From contig JAEYQK010000055.1 in assembly GCA_023410055.1 (NCBI GenBank), positions 1-64,000 of the forward strand: a stretch of 64,000 nucleotides of DNA, given 5' to 3'. Below, one piece after another: positions 1 through 16,058 of this stretch. A program made the position numbers and the translations under genes. This DNA comes from Acidobacteriota bacterium. Lineage in GTDB: Bacteria; Acidobacteriota; Terriglobia; Terriglobales; Acidobacteriaceae. The first letter of the stretch is position 1. Every line of letters starts with the position of its first letter. Under the pieces are notes generated by a model that did no database searches, was not told the DNA's origin, and was given only the letters and a program-made list of their open reading frames with translations.

Positions 1-2
1 CG

Positions 3-128
3 GGCGATAACGTCAGCCTGGTAGTCGAGTTGATCACGCCGGTCGCGATGGAAAAGGGCTTGCGCTTCGCAATCCGCGAAGGCGGTCGCACCGTCGGCGC
101 TGGCACGATCAGCGAAATTATTAAGTAG
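3..128 (+). CDS. tuf: Elongation factor Tu, C-terminal 41 residues (partial)
   Basis: The window opens inside this gene. The visible tail includes PVAMEKGLRFAIREGGRTVG and ends with ISEIIK, the classical domain 3 end of EF-Tu, the GTPase that delivers aminoacyl-tRNA to the ribosome. The stop is TAG at 126-128. Its position before rpmG, tRNA-Trp, secE and nusG is the usual bacterial order. Only the C-terminal end can be judged. Confidence 0.95.
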   Translation, partial: GDNVSLVVELITPVAMEKGLRFAIREGGRTVGAGTISEIIK

Positions 129-133
129 AGTCC

Positions 134-187
134 GTGTAGGGACGGGTCTGTGACCCGTCCCGGCGGGGCAAAGCCCCGTCGCTACAC
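134..187. repeat. Two-hairpin cruciform repeat between tuf and rpmG
   Basis: Outer arms GTGTAG (134-139) and CTACAC (182-187) enclose two hairpins, one with stem GACGGGT/ACCCGTC and one with stem GCGGGGC/GCCCCGT-like arms. The first hairpin belongs to the GGGACGGG(G)CTGTG family also seen at 15898, 18181 and, inverted, inside recQ at 59036. The same design of outer arms plus two hairpins recurs at 3016-3067. It has no T-tract, so it is a dispersed palindrome rather than an obvious terminator. Confidence 0.75.
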
Positions 188-214
188 AATCAACGACAGG
201 TTTGGGAGTAATAC

Positions 215-367
215 ATGCCCCGCGAAATGATTACGATGCAGTGCTCCGAATGCAAGGAAAAGAATTACACCTCGACGAAGAATCGGAAGACCACTCCGGA
301 TCGTCTCGAGTTGAAGAAGTTCTGTCCGCGCTGCCGGAAGCATCAGGCACATAAAGAAGCGAAATAA
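215..367 (+). CDS. rpmG: 50S ribosomal protein L33
   Basis: This 50-residue basic protein is too short for most ORF filters. It reads MPREMITMQCSECKEKNYTS at the N-terminus and carries two CxxC pairs (CSEC at 10-13 and CPRC further on), the zinc-binding form of L33 in the large ribosomal subunit. ATG at 215 follows a GGGAG Shine-Dalgarno. It lies directly before tRNA-Trp and secE, the usual order. Confidence 0.95.
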   Translation: MPREMITMQCSECKEKNYTSTKNRKTTPDRLELKKFCPRCRKHQAHKEAK

Positions 368-374
368 TCGGGTT

Positions 375-460
375 ATCTGGCAATCGGGCCATCGAGCCAT
401 CTGATTGCCAGGATCGGGTTCTGCAATGACCCGATGACCCGATGGCAAAATGGCTCGATG
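375..460. repeat. Imperfect inverted repeat of the ATCGGG/GCCATCGAGCC class
   Basis: The spacer between rpmG and tRNA-Trp is filled by repeated ATCGGG and CCCGAT units. CATCGAGCCAT (390-400) and ATGGCTCGATG (450-460) form perfect 11-base inverted arms, and CTGGCAAT/ATTGCCAG forms an inner pair. Bases 387-401 are identical to 21710-21724 inside the radical SAM gene, so the element is dispersed. Confidence 0.7.
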
Positions 461-465
461 AAGTT

Positions 466-541
466 AGGGGCGTAAGCTCAACGGCTAAACTGTCGGTCTC
501 CAAAACCGAACTTGGGGGTTCGAATCCCTCCGCCCCTGCCA
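466..541 (+). tRNA. tRNA-Trp (anticodon CCA)
   Basis: Acceptor arms AGGGGCG (466-472) and CGCCCCT (531-537) pair, followed by G and an encoded CCA tail at 539-541. The anticodon stem TCGGT/ACCGA encloses loop CTCCAAA with anticodon CCA at 500-502. The T arm contains GGTTCGAATCC. A tRNA-Trp before secE-nusG is a common bacterial arrangement. Confidence 0.97.
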
Positions 542-620
542 GATTTTTAGATTGGAAGTGAGTGCCACGGGCCTGGCGCAAATTGGCCCGGAAAAGCTGT
601 AGAAAGCAGGACCGCACACA

Positions 621-884
621 ATGGCGAAGTCAGCAACCGTACCGGCGACAACAACAGATCGGATGAGCAACTCGATCAAGGGAACCTGGGGCCGTTTTAC
701 GTCGTTCATCGGCGATGTGCGAACGGAGATGAAGAAGGTAACTTCCCCAACGCGGAAGGAAGTTCAGGCAACCACGGTTGTGGTCGTTATTACCGTCTTC
801 ATATTCGGTGCCTATTTCGGAGTGATCGATTTCATCATTAGCCACGGCGTGAACGGGGTTTTGCATTACTTCGCAGCCAAGTAG
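621..884 (+). CDS. secE: Preprotein translocase subunit SecE
   Basis: Single-span SecE of 87 residues, the essential clamp of the SecYEG protein-conducting channel in the inner membrane. The conserved cytoplasmic stretch (residues about 31-50, DVRTEMKKVTSPTRKEV) is followed by one hydrophobic segment (about 52-75). The start ATG at 621 has AGGA about 10 bases upstream. It precedes nusG by 44 bases and is probably co-transcribed with it. Confidence 0.96.
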   Translation: MAKSATVPATTTDRMSNSIKGTWGRFTSFIGDVRTEMKKVTSPTRKEVQATTVVVVITVFIFGAYFGVIDFIISHGVNGVLHYFAAK

Positions 885-928
885 TCGGCCCGGCAGCTTA
901 GTTTCAACGTGGTAAGAAGCGTTTAAAC

Positions 929-1594
929 ATGGACAACGAAAACGAGATTCAGACCGGTGGCGAGCAACCCGTAGTAGAAGCAACGGGCAACGCCGAAACT
1001 CCGGCTCAGGAAGCTTCACAGGAAGCGCCGAAGAACCCGAACATGAAGTGGTATATCGTCCACTCCTATTCGGGCTTTGAGCGCAAGGTGAAGGAGTCGC
1101 TGGAGTCGCGGATCAAGGCGTTCGGCCTTGAAAACAAGATCGGGCGCGTCCTGATCCCCACCGAGTCCGTCACTGAGGTGCGCGCTGGCCGCAAGTACAC
1201 CAGTGAACGGATGTTCTATCCCGGCTACGTGCTGGTCGAGATGGATCTGACGGGTTTTCGCAGCGGCGGAGAAGGCGACCACGTCTGGCACGTGGTGAAG
1301 TCCACCCCCCGCGTCACCGGCTTTGTCGGGACGGCGAACGATCCGACGCCGCTTAGCGAAGAAGAAGTTCAGCACATCGTTTACAAAGTAGCCGACAGCC
1401 GCGAAAAGCCGAAGCTCAGGGTCAAATTCGAAAAGAACGAAACCGTGCGTATCAGCGAAGGTCCGTTCGCGACCTTTACCGGCATCGTGGACGAAGTTAA
1501 CGAAGATCGCGAGACCCTGAAGGTAATGGTCACCATCTTCGGACGCGCGACACCAGTCGAACTGGAGTTTGGCCAGGTAGAGAAAGTCGCGTAA
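929..1594 (+). CDS. nusG: Transcription termination/antitermination factor NusG
   Basis: A 221-residue protein with an acidic Gln/Glu/Ala-rich N-terminal tail of about 37 residues, then the NGN domain beginning MKWYIVHSYSGFERKVKESL and a C-terminal KOW domain with the motif GPFATFTGIVDEVNEDRETL. NusG binds RNA polymerase, Rho and ribosomal S10, coupling transcription and translation. The N-terminal tail makes it longer than E. coli NusG (181 residues). An ATCGGGTG octamer repeat starts a few bases after its stop codon. Confidence 0.97.
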   Translation: MDNENEIQTGGEQPVVEATGNAETPAQEASQEAPKNPNMKWYIVHSYSGFERKVKESLESRIKAFGLENKIGRVLIPTESVTEVRAGRKYTSERMFYPGYVLVEMDLTGFRSGGEGDHVWHVVKSTPRVTGFVGTANDPTPLSEEEVQHIVYKVADSREKPKLRVKFEKNETVRISEGPFATFTGIVDEVNEDRETLKVMVTIFGRATPVELEFGQVEKVA

Positions 1595-1598
1595 AGGC

Positions 1599-1634
1599 AT
1601 CGGGTGATCGGGTGATTTCGTGATCGGGTGATCT
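1599..1634. repeat. Tandem octamer repeat ATCGGGTG
   Basis: Four units with period 8 (ATCGGGTG, ATCGGGTG, ATTTCGTG, ATCGGGTG) begin five bases after the nusG stop. Close relatives occur at 24698-24770 and 59470-59510. Confidence 0.75.
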
Positions 1635-1737
1635 GAAAGCTCCGACGTGAGAAGTGGTAAGTGCCGTAGAACGGCAGAGATTTCATGTTCCGGGCCGAAA
1701 ATCCTAGACCCGGATCGAAAAGGAAAAAGGAAAGCCA

Positions 1738-2166
1738 ATGGCAAAGAAGGTTACAGGTCAGGTTAAGTTGCAGATCGCGGCGGGCAAGGCCACGCCAGCG
1801 CCTCCGGTCGGCCCCGCGCTCGGCCAGGCGCAGATCAACATCATGGAGTTCTGCAAGCAGTTCAACGCGCGGACGAACGCGAAGGAACTCGAAGGGCTTA
1901 TCATTCCGGTGGTCGTGTCGGTCTATAATGACCGTTCGTTCACGTTCATCACCAAGACCCCGCCTGCCCCGGTGCTGCTCAAGCGCGCCGCCGGTATCGC
2001 GAAGGGTTCCGGTACGCCGAACAAAGACAAAGTCGGCCGCGTGACGGAAAAGCAGGTCGAAGAGATTGCCAAGCAGAAGATGCCCGATCTGAACGCCGCC
2101 TCCCTTGAAACGGCGATCAAGAGCATCAAGGGCACGGCCCGCAGCATGGGACTCGAAGTAGTTTAG
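1738..2166 (+). CDS. rplK: 50S ribosomal protein L11
   Basis: A 142-residue L11 with the typical start MAKKVTGQVKLQIAAGKATP and the N-terminal signature PPVGPALGQAQINIMEFCKQFN. The C-terminal RNA-binding domain binds the GTPase-associated centre of 23S rRNA. ATG at 1738 follows AAGGAAAG. First of the L11-L1-L10-L12 block. Confidence 0.98.
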   Translation: MAKKVTGQVKLQIAAGKATPAPPVGPALGQAQINIMEFCKQFNARTNAKELEGLIIPVVVSVYNDRSFTFITKTPPAPVLLKRAAGIAKGSGTPNKDKVGRVTEKQVEEIAKQKMPDLNAASLETAIKSIKGTARSMGLEVV

Positions 2167-2171
2167 TTCTA

Positions 2172-2201
2172 TCCCATGTCTGCCGAAGACGGCAGACATG
2201 G
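2172..2201. repeat. Perfect 12-bp stem hairpin after rplK
   Basis: CCCATGTCTGCC and GGCAGACATGGG pair perfectly around GAAGAC and run into GGGGCACCAA. The same GGGGCACCAA tail follows a hairpin downstream of recQ (59411-59440). There is no T-tract, so it is more probably a dispersed repeat or an RNA-processing site than a terminator. Confidence 0.6.
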
Positions 2202-2210
2202 GGCACCAAT

Positions 2211-2242
2211 TCTGAGTACTGAGTACTAGTTACTGAGTACTG
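2211..2242. repeat. Heptamer tandem repeat, GAGTACT/GGTACTN class
   Basis: Units of seven bases (GAGTACT, GAGTACT, AGTTACT, GAGTACT) fill the rplK-rplA spacer. The same class appears at 3655, 9350, 9471, 48849, 48933 and 63070. Confidence 0.7.
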
Positions 2243-2297
2243 GTCGAATACTACGGCCCCGCGATCCACTCGCGGGTGACCTTAGGAGACGAGGTAA

Positions 2298-3005
2298 ATG
2301 AGAAAACTAGCCAAAAATATTAAGAAGGCGCAATCCGCTGTCGAAAAGCGTTCTTACCTTCTGGCTGAAGCGGTTCCGCTTCTCCAAAAGGTGAAGTACG
2401 CGAAGTTCGACGAGACGGTTGATATCGCCATGCGTTTGGGCGTCGATCCTAAGCACGCCGACCAGATGGTTCGCGGAACGGTCGTTCTGCCACACGGTCT
2501 CGGCAAGTCGAAGAAAGTGCTGGTTATCGCCAGCGGCGAAAAGATTCGCGAAGCCGAAGCGGCGGGCGCCGATTTCGTCGGTGGCGAAGACATGGTCGAA
2601 AAGATCCAGAAAGAAAACTGGACCGATTACGATGCCATCATCGCCACGCCAGACATGATGCGCTCCCTGAGCCGTCTCGGTAAGATTCTCGGCCCCCGCG
2701 GCCTTATGCCGAACCCGAAGACCGGCACCGTCACCCTGGACATCGCCAAGGCAATCGAAGAGACGAAGGCCGGTAAGGTCGAGTACCGCACCGACAAGGC
2801 GGGTCAGATCCACGTGGCGGTGGGCAAGATTTCGTTCCCGCCCGAGAAGCTGATCGAAAACGCTCGCGCGCTGATCGTCAGTGTGGTTCGCGCAAAGCCA
2901 GCTGCCGCCAAGGGTAAATATCTGAAGAGCATTTACATCAGCTCGACGATGGGCCCCGGCATCCTGCTTGACTCGTCAGCGGCAGAAGCAGCGGCAAAAG
3001 TTTAG
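2298..3005 (+). CDS. rplA: 50S ribosomal protein L1
   Basis: A 235-residue L1 with the typical sequence KILGPRGLMPNPKTGTVT (about residue 128 onward). It forms the mobile L1 stalk at the ribosomal E site and in many bacteria represses its own operon. ATG at 2298 follows TTAGGAGACGAGG. The 3' side carries a two-hairpin palindrome within 11 bases of the stop. Confidence 0.98.
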   Translation: MRKLAKNIKKAQSAVEKRSYLLAEAVPLLQKVKYAKFDETVDIAMRLGVDPKHADQMVRGTVVLPHGLGKSKKVLVIASGEKIREAEAAGADFVGGEDMVEKIQKENWTDYDAIIATPDMMRSLSRLGKILGPRGLMPNPKTGTVTLDIAKAIEETKAGKVEYRTDKAGQIHVAVGKISFPPEKLIENARALIVSVVRAKPAAAKGKYLKSIYISSTMGPGILLDSSAAEAAAKV

Positions 3006-3015
3006 CGGCGAGATT

Positions 3016-3067
3016 GTAGCGCCGACGTCCACGTCGGCGGATCAGCCGGACTGGAGTCCGGCGCTAC
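3016..3067. repeat. Two-hairpin cruciform repeat between rplA and rplJ
   Basis: Outer arms GTAGCGCC (3016-3023) and GGCGCTAC (3060-3067) enclose hairpins CCGACGT-CC-ACGTCGG and CCGGACT-GG-AGTCCGG. The architecture matches 134-187, and a related unit with GTAGCGCC lies after pyrC (52914-52967). Confidence 0.75.
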
Positions 3068-3086
3068 CGAAGAAAAGGATTGAGCA

Positions 3087-3641
3087 ATGGCTCTCACAAA
3101 AGCGAAAAAAGTCGAACACGTAGAAAAGCTCAGCTCGAAGCTGACGAAGGCGAACAGCGCCGTTATCACCACCTTTAGCAAGTTGCCGGTGGCGAAGGAT
3201 GACGAGTTGCGCCGCCTTGTTCGTGGTACGGGCGCGAAGTACCAGGTCGTGAAGAACAAGCTGGCTGCGCGCGCCGCCAAAGGCACGCAGCTTGAAGAAG
3301 CCCTGCAGGGTCTGACCGGGGTTACCTCCATCGCGTTTACGGACGGCGATCCGGTCGCACTGGCGAAGGCACTGGCTAAGTTCGCAAAGGACAACCCGGA
3401 ACTGACGGTTAAGGCCGGCGTTCTGGAGGGCAAGGTTCTCAGCGTGAAGGAAGTCGAAGCGCTCGCGACCATGCCGTCGAAGGAAGAGATCTACAGCAAG
3501 CTGCTGTTCCTTATCAACGCCCCGGCGCAGCGCCTGGTCACGGTCATGAATGCGGTTGGCCGCGATCTCGCCGTCGTCATCGACCAGGGCGTGAAAGAAA
3601 ACAAGTTTGCAGGCGGCAGCGGAGAAGCAGCCGGCGCATAA
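3087..3641 (+). CDS. rplJ: 50S ribosomal protein L10
   Basis: A 184-residue L10, start MALTKAKKVEHVEKLSSKLT. It anchors L7/L12 dimers to the ribosomal stalk base through its C-terminal helix. The internal motif RGTGAKYQVVKNKLAARA is the conserved rRNA-binding part. ATG at 3087 follows AAAAGGA. It precedes rplL by 148 bases. Confidence 0.97.
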   Translation: MALTKAKKVEHVEKLSSKLTKANSAVITTFSKLPVAKDDELRRLVRGTGAKYQVVKNKLAARAAKGTQLEEALQGLTGVTSIAFTDGDPVALAKALAKFAKDNPELTVKAGVLEGKVLSVKEVEALATMPSKEEIYSKLLFLINAPAQRLVTVMNAVGRDLAVVIDQGVKENKFAGGSGEAAGA

Positions 3642-3654
3642 GGAATTTTCTGGC

Positions 3655-3690
3655 TACTGAGTACTAGGTACTCGGTACTAGGAACTGGGT
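3655..3690. repeat. Heptamer tandem repeat (GGTACTN) after rplJ
   Basis: Repeated GAGTACT, AGGTACT, CGGTACT and AGGAACT units with period 7 start 14 bases after the rplJ stop. Confidence 0.75.
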
Positions 3691-3789
3691 TTGGTTATCA
3701 GTTGTCAGGCGCGCGGGTCTGGCGCATCGGAAGCCTTGATAACTGAATAACGTAATGAAGAAAAAACAACTGATAATCGGAGAATTGAA

Positions 3790-4170
3790 ATGGCGGATTT
3801 GAACGCATTGCAGGATCAGATTGCTGGGCTGTCGCTTCTGGAAGCGTCGCAGCTCGTAAAGATGTTGGAAGAGAAGCTGGGCGTTTCGGCTGCGGCCGCT
3901 GCCCCGGTGATGGTTGCTGGCGGCGGCGCTGCTGCTGCTGCGGCTCCGGCCGAGGAAAAGACTGAGTTCAACGTCGTCCTCACGGCTGTGGGCGGCAACA
4001 AGATCAACGTGATTAAGGTCGTCCGCGAAGTCACCAGCCTCGGTCTGAAGGAAGCAAAGGACCTGGTTGACGGCGCGCCGAAGCCGGTCAAGGAAGGCGT
4101 CAGCAAGGAAGAAGCCGAGAGCATCAAGAAGAAGTTCACGGAAGCTGGCGCTACTGTTGAAATCAAGTAG
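3790..4170 (+). CDS. rplL: 50S ribosomal protein L7/L12
   Basis: A 126-residue stalk protein. N-terminal dimerisation domain (about 1-33), Ala/Gly-rich hinge (about 34-55) and the factor-binding C-terminal domain with EFNVVLTAVGGNKINVIKVV and GLKEAKDLVDGAPKPVKEGV. It recruits translation GTPases. ATG at 3790 follows CGGAGAA. Confidence 0.98.
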   Translation: MADLNALQDQIAGLSLLEASQLVKMLEEKLGVSAAAAAPVMVAGGGAAAAAAPAEEKTEFNVVLTAVGGNKINVIKVVREVTSLGLKEAKDLVDGAPKPVKEGVSKEEAESIKKKFTEAGATVEIK

Positions 4171-4865
4171 CAACGCTTTCCGCGGCATCTGAGCCGCGGG
4201 GCGCTATCCCGAGCGCAGCGAAGGATTCGTGATCGCTGCCTCAGGTTGCAGCTTGGTTTCGGAAAGACGATAGTTTCGGAAAGACGATAGTAAGAGATTG
4301 CGGGTTTCGAGAAGGGCAGTTTCGAAGACGAAAGTAGTCGGGGCGTCCCTACTCGGAACCTGTTTGTCTCGCAGGTAATTGGGCCTAGAATCGGTTTTCC
4401 TCGGGCAACTTGAAGCCGAATGTCGGGTTCAGGCATCTAGGTAGTAAATGACAGCTTCTTTTGCGTTTTTGATGAGTCACAGACTGGCGGGAGTTCTGTG
4501 TTATCATTAAGAGATTCTTGACGGCGGGCCGTCCCGCCCTTCCGGGACGGAAAACGGGCCACACAACTGGCGCGGGAATACACAATTTATTTAGGCCAAG
4601 TGCCGAAATTGGCGCTTGCGGGGAGACGCGTCCCCGCGGGCGCTACTGCATTTTTAATGCCGAAGCTAGCCACGAGCGAGCTTCTTACCGAAATTCTGCC
4701 CCCGGCGCTCTGAAACGCAGATCGTCGTTGGGGCGAAGTGGTTTGCCCTTAGTGCCGGCAATTGCTGCTTGCCGGTGCGGTCCTGGTTGCAGGACAGCTA
4801 TCAATGCGTTGGCTGCGCGTTCGTAGCTCCTGCGTGTCGCGGCTGGGACAACCGAGGAGTATTTC
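4171..4865 (+). other. Long rplL-rpoB spacer with hairpin and tandem duplication
   Basis: No convincing gene is seen in these 695 bases. TTTCGGAAAGACGATAG is duplicated head to tail (4257-4273 and 4274-4290). CCGTCCCG (4529-4536) and CGGGACGG (4543-4550) form a perfect 8-bp hairpin followed by AAAA. The length and hairpin suggest transcript processing or a separate promoter that sets rpoBC expression apart from the L12 stalk genes, but no consensus promoter could be fixed by eye. Confidence 0.5.
4257..4290. repeat. 17-bp direct tandem duplication
   Basis: Two identical adjacent copies of TTTCGGAAAGACGATAG. A shorter third echo (GGTTTCGAGAAGG) lies about 15 bases on. Confidence 0.85.
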
Positions 4866-9347
<4,482 letters not shown>

Positions 9348-9349
9348 GA

Positions 9350-9400
9350 CAGTACCTAGTAGCGAGTACCTAGTACCTAGTTGCTTCGTACTCGCTACCG
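9350..9400. repeat. Heptamer tandem repeat AGTACCT (left arm) after rpoB
   Basis: AGTACCT units on this strand are AGGTACT on the other, with period 7, beginning a few bases after the rpoB stop. An oppositely oriented array lies at 9471-9503, so the two can pair across the rpoB-rpoC spacer. Confidence 0.75.
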
Positions 9401-9470
9401 CACAAAAAGATTAGAAGTAACGAAACCCGCGGTTGAGCTCTCGAGACCGCGGCGTGGTGAAAGAGATTTG

Positions 9471-9503
9471 AACTAGGTACTCGGTACTAGGTACTTGGTA
9501 CTG
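9471..9503. repeat. Heptamer tandem repeat GGTACTN (right arm) before rpoC
   Basis: Units AGGTACT, CGGTACT, AGGTACT, TGGTACT. Inverted relative to 9350-9400. Confidence 0.75.
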
Positions 9504-9589
9504 CTTTTCGGGAGCCGCCACCGACGGCGCAACGTCGGCGACAACTTCGGTCAGGAGCCAGATCGGCCACCGAAGAATTGGAGGCAACT

Positions 9590-13792
<4,203 letters not shown>

Positions 13793-13805
13793 ACGTCATC
13801 TGTGG

Positions 13806-13834
13806 CCCACACAAGCCGGTTTTGCTTGTGTGGG
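13806..13834. repeat. CCCACACAAGC dispersed hairpin after rpoC
   Basis: CCCACACAAGC (13806-13816) and GCTTGTGTGGG (13824-13834) form a perfect 11-bp stem with a 7-base loop. Near-identical copies, each preceded by GTGG, occur at 45586-45614 and 50482-50510. There is no T-tract, so it is a repeat rather than a classic terminator. Confidence 0.8.
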
Positions 13835-13860
13835 TTCACCATCAAGCAATCGAGCCAGTG

Positions 13861-13892
13861 AAATCGCGGACCTTCGGGTCCGCGATTTTTGT
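13861..13892 (+). terminator. rpoBC operon intrinsic terminator
   Basis: AAATCGCGGACC (13861-13872) and GGTCCGCGATTT (13877-13888) form a perfect 12-bp stem closed by a TTCG tetraloop and run into TTTGTTG. It sits 69 bases after the rpoC stop and is the clearest terminator of the operon. Confidence 0.92.
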
Positions 13893-13999
13893 TGAAGTGT
13901 CGTTCACAGCGGCAATTCGCGCCAGCTCTGCTTTCGGGAGCATACAACGAGTGCTACAACGCGTCCTAGTGGAAGTCCCCAGCCATCTAGGAGAACTCG

Positions 14000-15874
14000 G
14001 TGAAGTACGCTGTAAGGCCCCGCTCCATCCCTGTACAGGAGGCCGCTCCCGAAACAGGCAAGATCATTCACTCCGCACCCACGTACTCGTTCACAGCCGT
14101 AGTCGGCGTGATTGCATTCGTGTTCGTAGCGATCCTACCGTGGTGGAATCGCTTTGTTGCCGTCACCAACGAGGGGTGGCACTATCTTTACGGACAGCAA
14201 ATCTTGCAGGGCAAGGTGCCTTACCGTGACTTCTACCTCTTCGCGCCTCCACTGCTGGCCCTGAAGAACGCCGCCTGCATCGCTCTGTTCGGAAATCACC
14301 TCATCGCGCCTCAGGTCTTGGGCTTTCTTGAAACGGCGGTCATCGCAATCGCACTTTACTTGTGGCTCTCGCGGGTATTTGCCACCAACGACGCTTATCT
14401 CGCAACCGCAACGGGAATGGCTATCTACATCTTTGGCAGCACCACGGAGTCGCTGAGTTCTCTGCATCAGGAAGGTGTTCTGTATCCAGTTGTCGCTGGT
14501 TGCCTGGCAAGCGTGGCTCTGCGAAGAAAGAGCGCATTCTGGGTGCTGCTCGCCGGTTTCGTTGCAGGTCTTGCGGCGCTGGGAAAACAGACCTCCGGCG
14601 CGGCTACAACGGTCATTCTGGGAGCGGTGATCGCGTTTGTAACGTATCGGCAAAACTCCGCCCGTCGCGCACTCATCGTAGTCGCCGCTTATCTCGTCGG
14701 ATGGACCGTGCCGGTACTCGCCTTGTGCACCTGGTTGTTCCACGCGAACGCCTTGCACGCGTTCATCACGGACACGCTGCTCAGTGGGCCATCAAGCAAG
14801 GGAAGCTTCAGTGACATTCTGCTCAGACCTTTCCTGATGGTTGCAGCAGATATTCGACTGCAGCTCGACGTCGTACTGGCCATCGTTGTCCTCGCGCTCG
14901 CTTTTTGGCTGACCCGTCGCAAGGCGCCTCAACTCCTAGGAGATGACCGTTCGGCCGCGAAGCTCTACGTTCTTCTGGCGCTTACGTTTTCGGCCGTCGC
15001 GATAGGTGCATTCCTGTCACGCTTCGGTGGGCTATCCCACCTCAAGCCGTACTTCAGGGCTCTGCCCTCGTATCTGCCCATTTTTATCGGCGAGATCGGA
15101 TGTCTGGTCCTCTTCGTGATCTCCGCGAGAGTCTGTCTGCGTGGGAGAGTCACAGACCGCGATGGGCAGCTGTTGCTACTGAGCGCGATGGGTTTGGGTC
15201 TTGCCTACTCGCTTTCGCTCTCATGGGTAACCTACATATCGATGATCCTGCCCGCATTCCCGTTCGTGCTTGCGAAGGTGCTTGACCGCTGCAGGTTCTC
15301 ACGGCAGGGTAGCAAGCTCATTCCCGTGATCATCAGCTTGTGCATGGTTGTCATCGGTCAACTAGCGTGGTCGAAGTCCCAGCGGCCATACGAATGGGGC
15401 GGCTGGACTGAGCCAAACGTTCACACGGCCCACTTCCGTTCTCGCAATCCGCAACTGGCCGGCTTCCGGATGTCGGCTGGAACTGTCGACATCGTGGACC
15501 GCATCACGCGAGAGATAGACGACAACTCCCGTCCCGACCAGTCAGTTTTCGTCGATCCGAATCTTGCTTTGTTCTATGTGCTGGCAGATCGCAAACCAGC
15601 GACCTTTGCTTTCGTCCACTATGTCGACGTTGCACCCGACTACATCGATCGACTCGACGCCCACGAACTGGTACGCCACCCGCCCCGCGTCATTGTTCAG
15701 TGGCAAGAAAGCGAACAGTGGGTACGCGCCGGAGAAATCTCGTTTAGGCACGGCCGACGCAGCGGAGTTCGAGACCTGCTCAGTGCGGTTGATTCGCTCA
15801 AGTCCGAATACTCGCAGATCGATTCGATAAACATGGCAGGGGGAGAGAAATTGGTGGTTCTTGTTCGGCGATAG
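14000..15874 (+). CDS. Polytopic membrane protein, GT-C-type glycosyltransferase-like
   Basis: A 624-residue integral membrane protein with about 11-12 hydrophobic spans. The first loop after the N-terminal span carries NEGWHYLYGQQILQGKVPYR, resembling the acidic-residue first loop of lipid-linked-sugar-dependent (GT-C, PMT/ArnT-like) transferases, followed by DFYLFAPPLL. The C-terminal 150 residues are soluble. Substrate is unknown. GTG at 14000 follows AGGAG at 13989-13993. It is monocistronic, between the rpoC terminator and its own terminator at 15898. Function is inferred from topology and the first-loop motif only. Confidence 0.75.
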   Translation: MKYAVRPRSIPVQEAAPETGKIIHSAPTYSFTAVVGVIAFVFVAILPWWNRFVAVTNEGWHYLYGQQILQGKVPYRDFYLFAPPLLALKNAACIALFGNHLIAPQVLGFLETAVIAIALYLWLSRVFATNDAYLATATGMAIYIFGSTTESLSSLHQEGVLYPVVAGCLASVALRRKSAFWVLLAGFVAGLAALGKQTSGAATTVILGAVIAFVTYRQNSARRALIVVAAYLVGWTVPVLALCTWLFHANALHAFITDTLLSGPSSKGSFSDILLRPFLMVAADIRLQLDVVLAIVVLALAFWLTRRKAPQLLGDDRSAAKLYVLLALTFSAVAIGAFLSRFGGLSHLKPYFRALPSYLPIFIGEIGCLVLFVISARVCLRGRVTDRDGQLLLLSAMGLGLAYSLSLSWVTYISMILPAFPFVLAKVLDRCRFSRQGSKLIPVIISLCMVVIGQLAWSKSQRPYEWGGWTEPNVHTAHFRSRNPQLAGFRMSAGTVDIVDRITREIDDNSRPDQSVFVDPNLALFYVLADRKPATFAFVHYVDVAPDYIDRLDAHELVRHPPRVIVQWQESEQWVRAGEISFRHGRRSGVRDLLSAVDSLKSEYSQIDSINMAGGEKLVVLVRR

Positions 15875-15897
15875 CCAACATCACCTTCGTGTGGTGT

Positions 15898-15935
15898 AGG
15901 GGACGGGGCTGTGCTCCGTCCCCTATTTTGTCTTT
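15898..15935 (+). terminator. Terminator built from the GGGACGGGG palindrome
   Basis: AGGGGACGG pairs with CCGTCCCCT around GGCTGTGCT, then ATTTTGTCTTT. It lies 24 bases after the glycosyltransferase stop. The hairpin is a member of the dispersed GGGACGGGGCTGTG family, here with a T-tract, so a mobile-type palindrome seems to serve as terminator. Confidence 0.75.
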
Positions 15936-16058
15936 CCGAAGCGGAATCCTGTACCAGATCAGAATTTGAGATCAGAATCGAGGGCCCGTCCGCGATTTAT
16001 CTTCCAGAGCTTTCCCCGTGAGCTGCTACAATGAGCCGCACTTAAGGACGGCGAATCT

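Noticed and set aside
4518..4826. Open frame in the rplL-rpoB spacer
   Set aside because: Low-quality sequence spanning a hairpin, no ribosome site and no family similarity.
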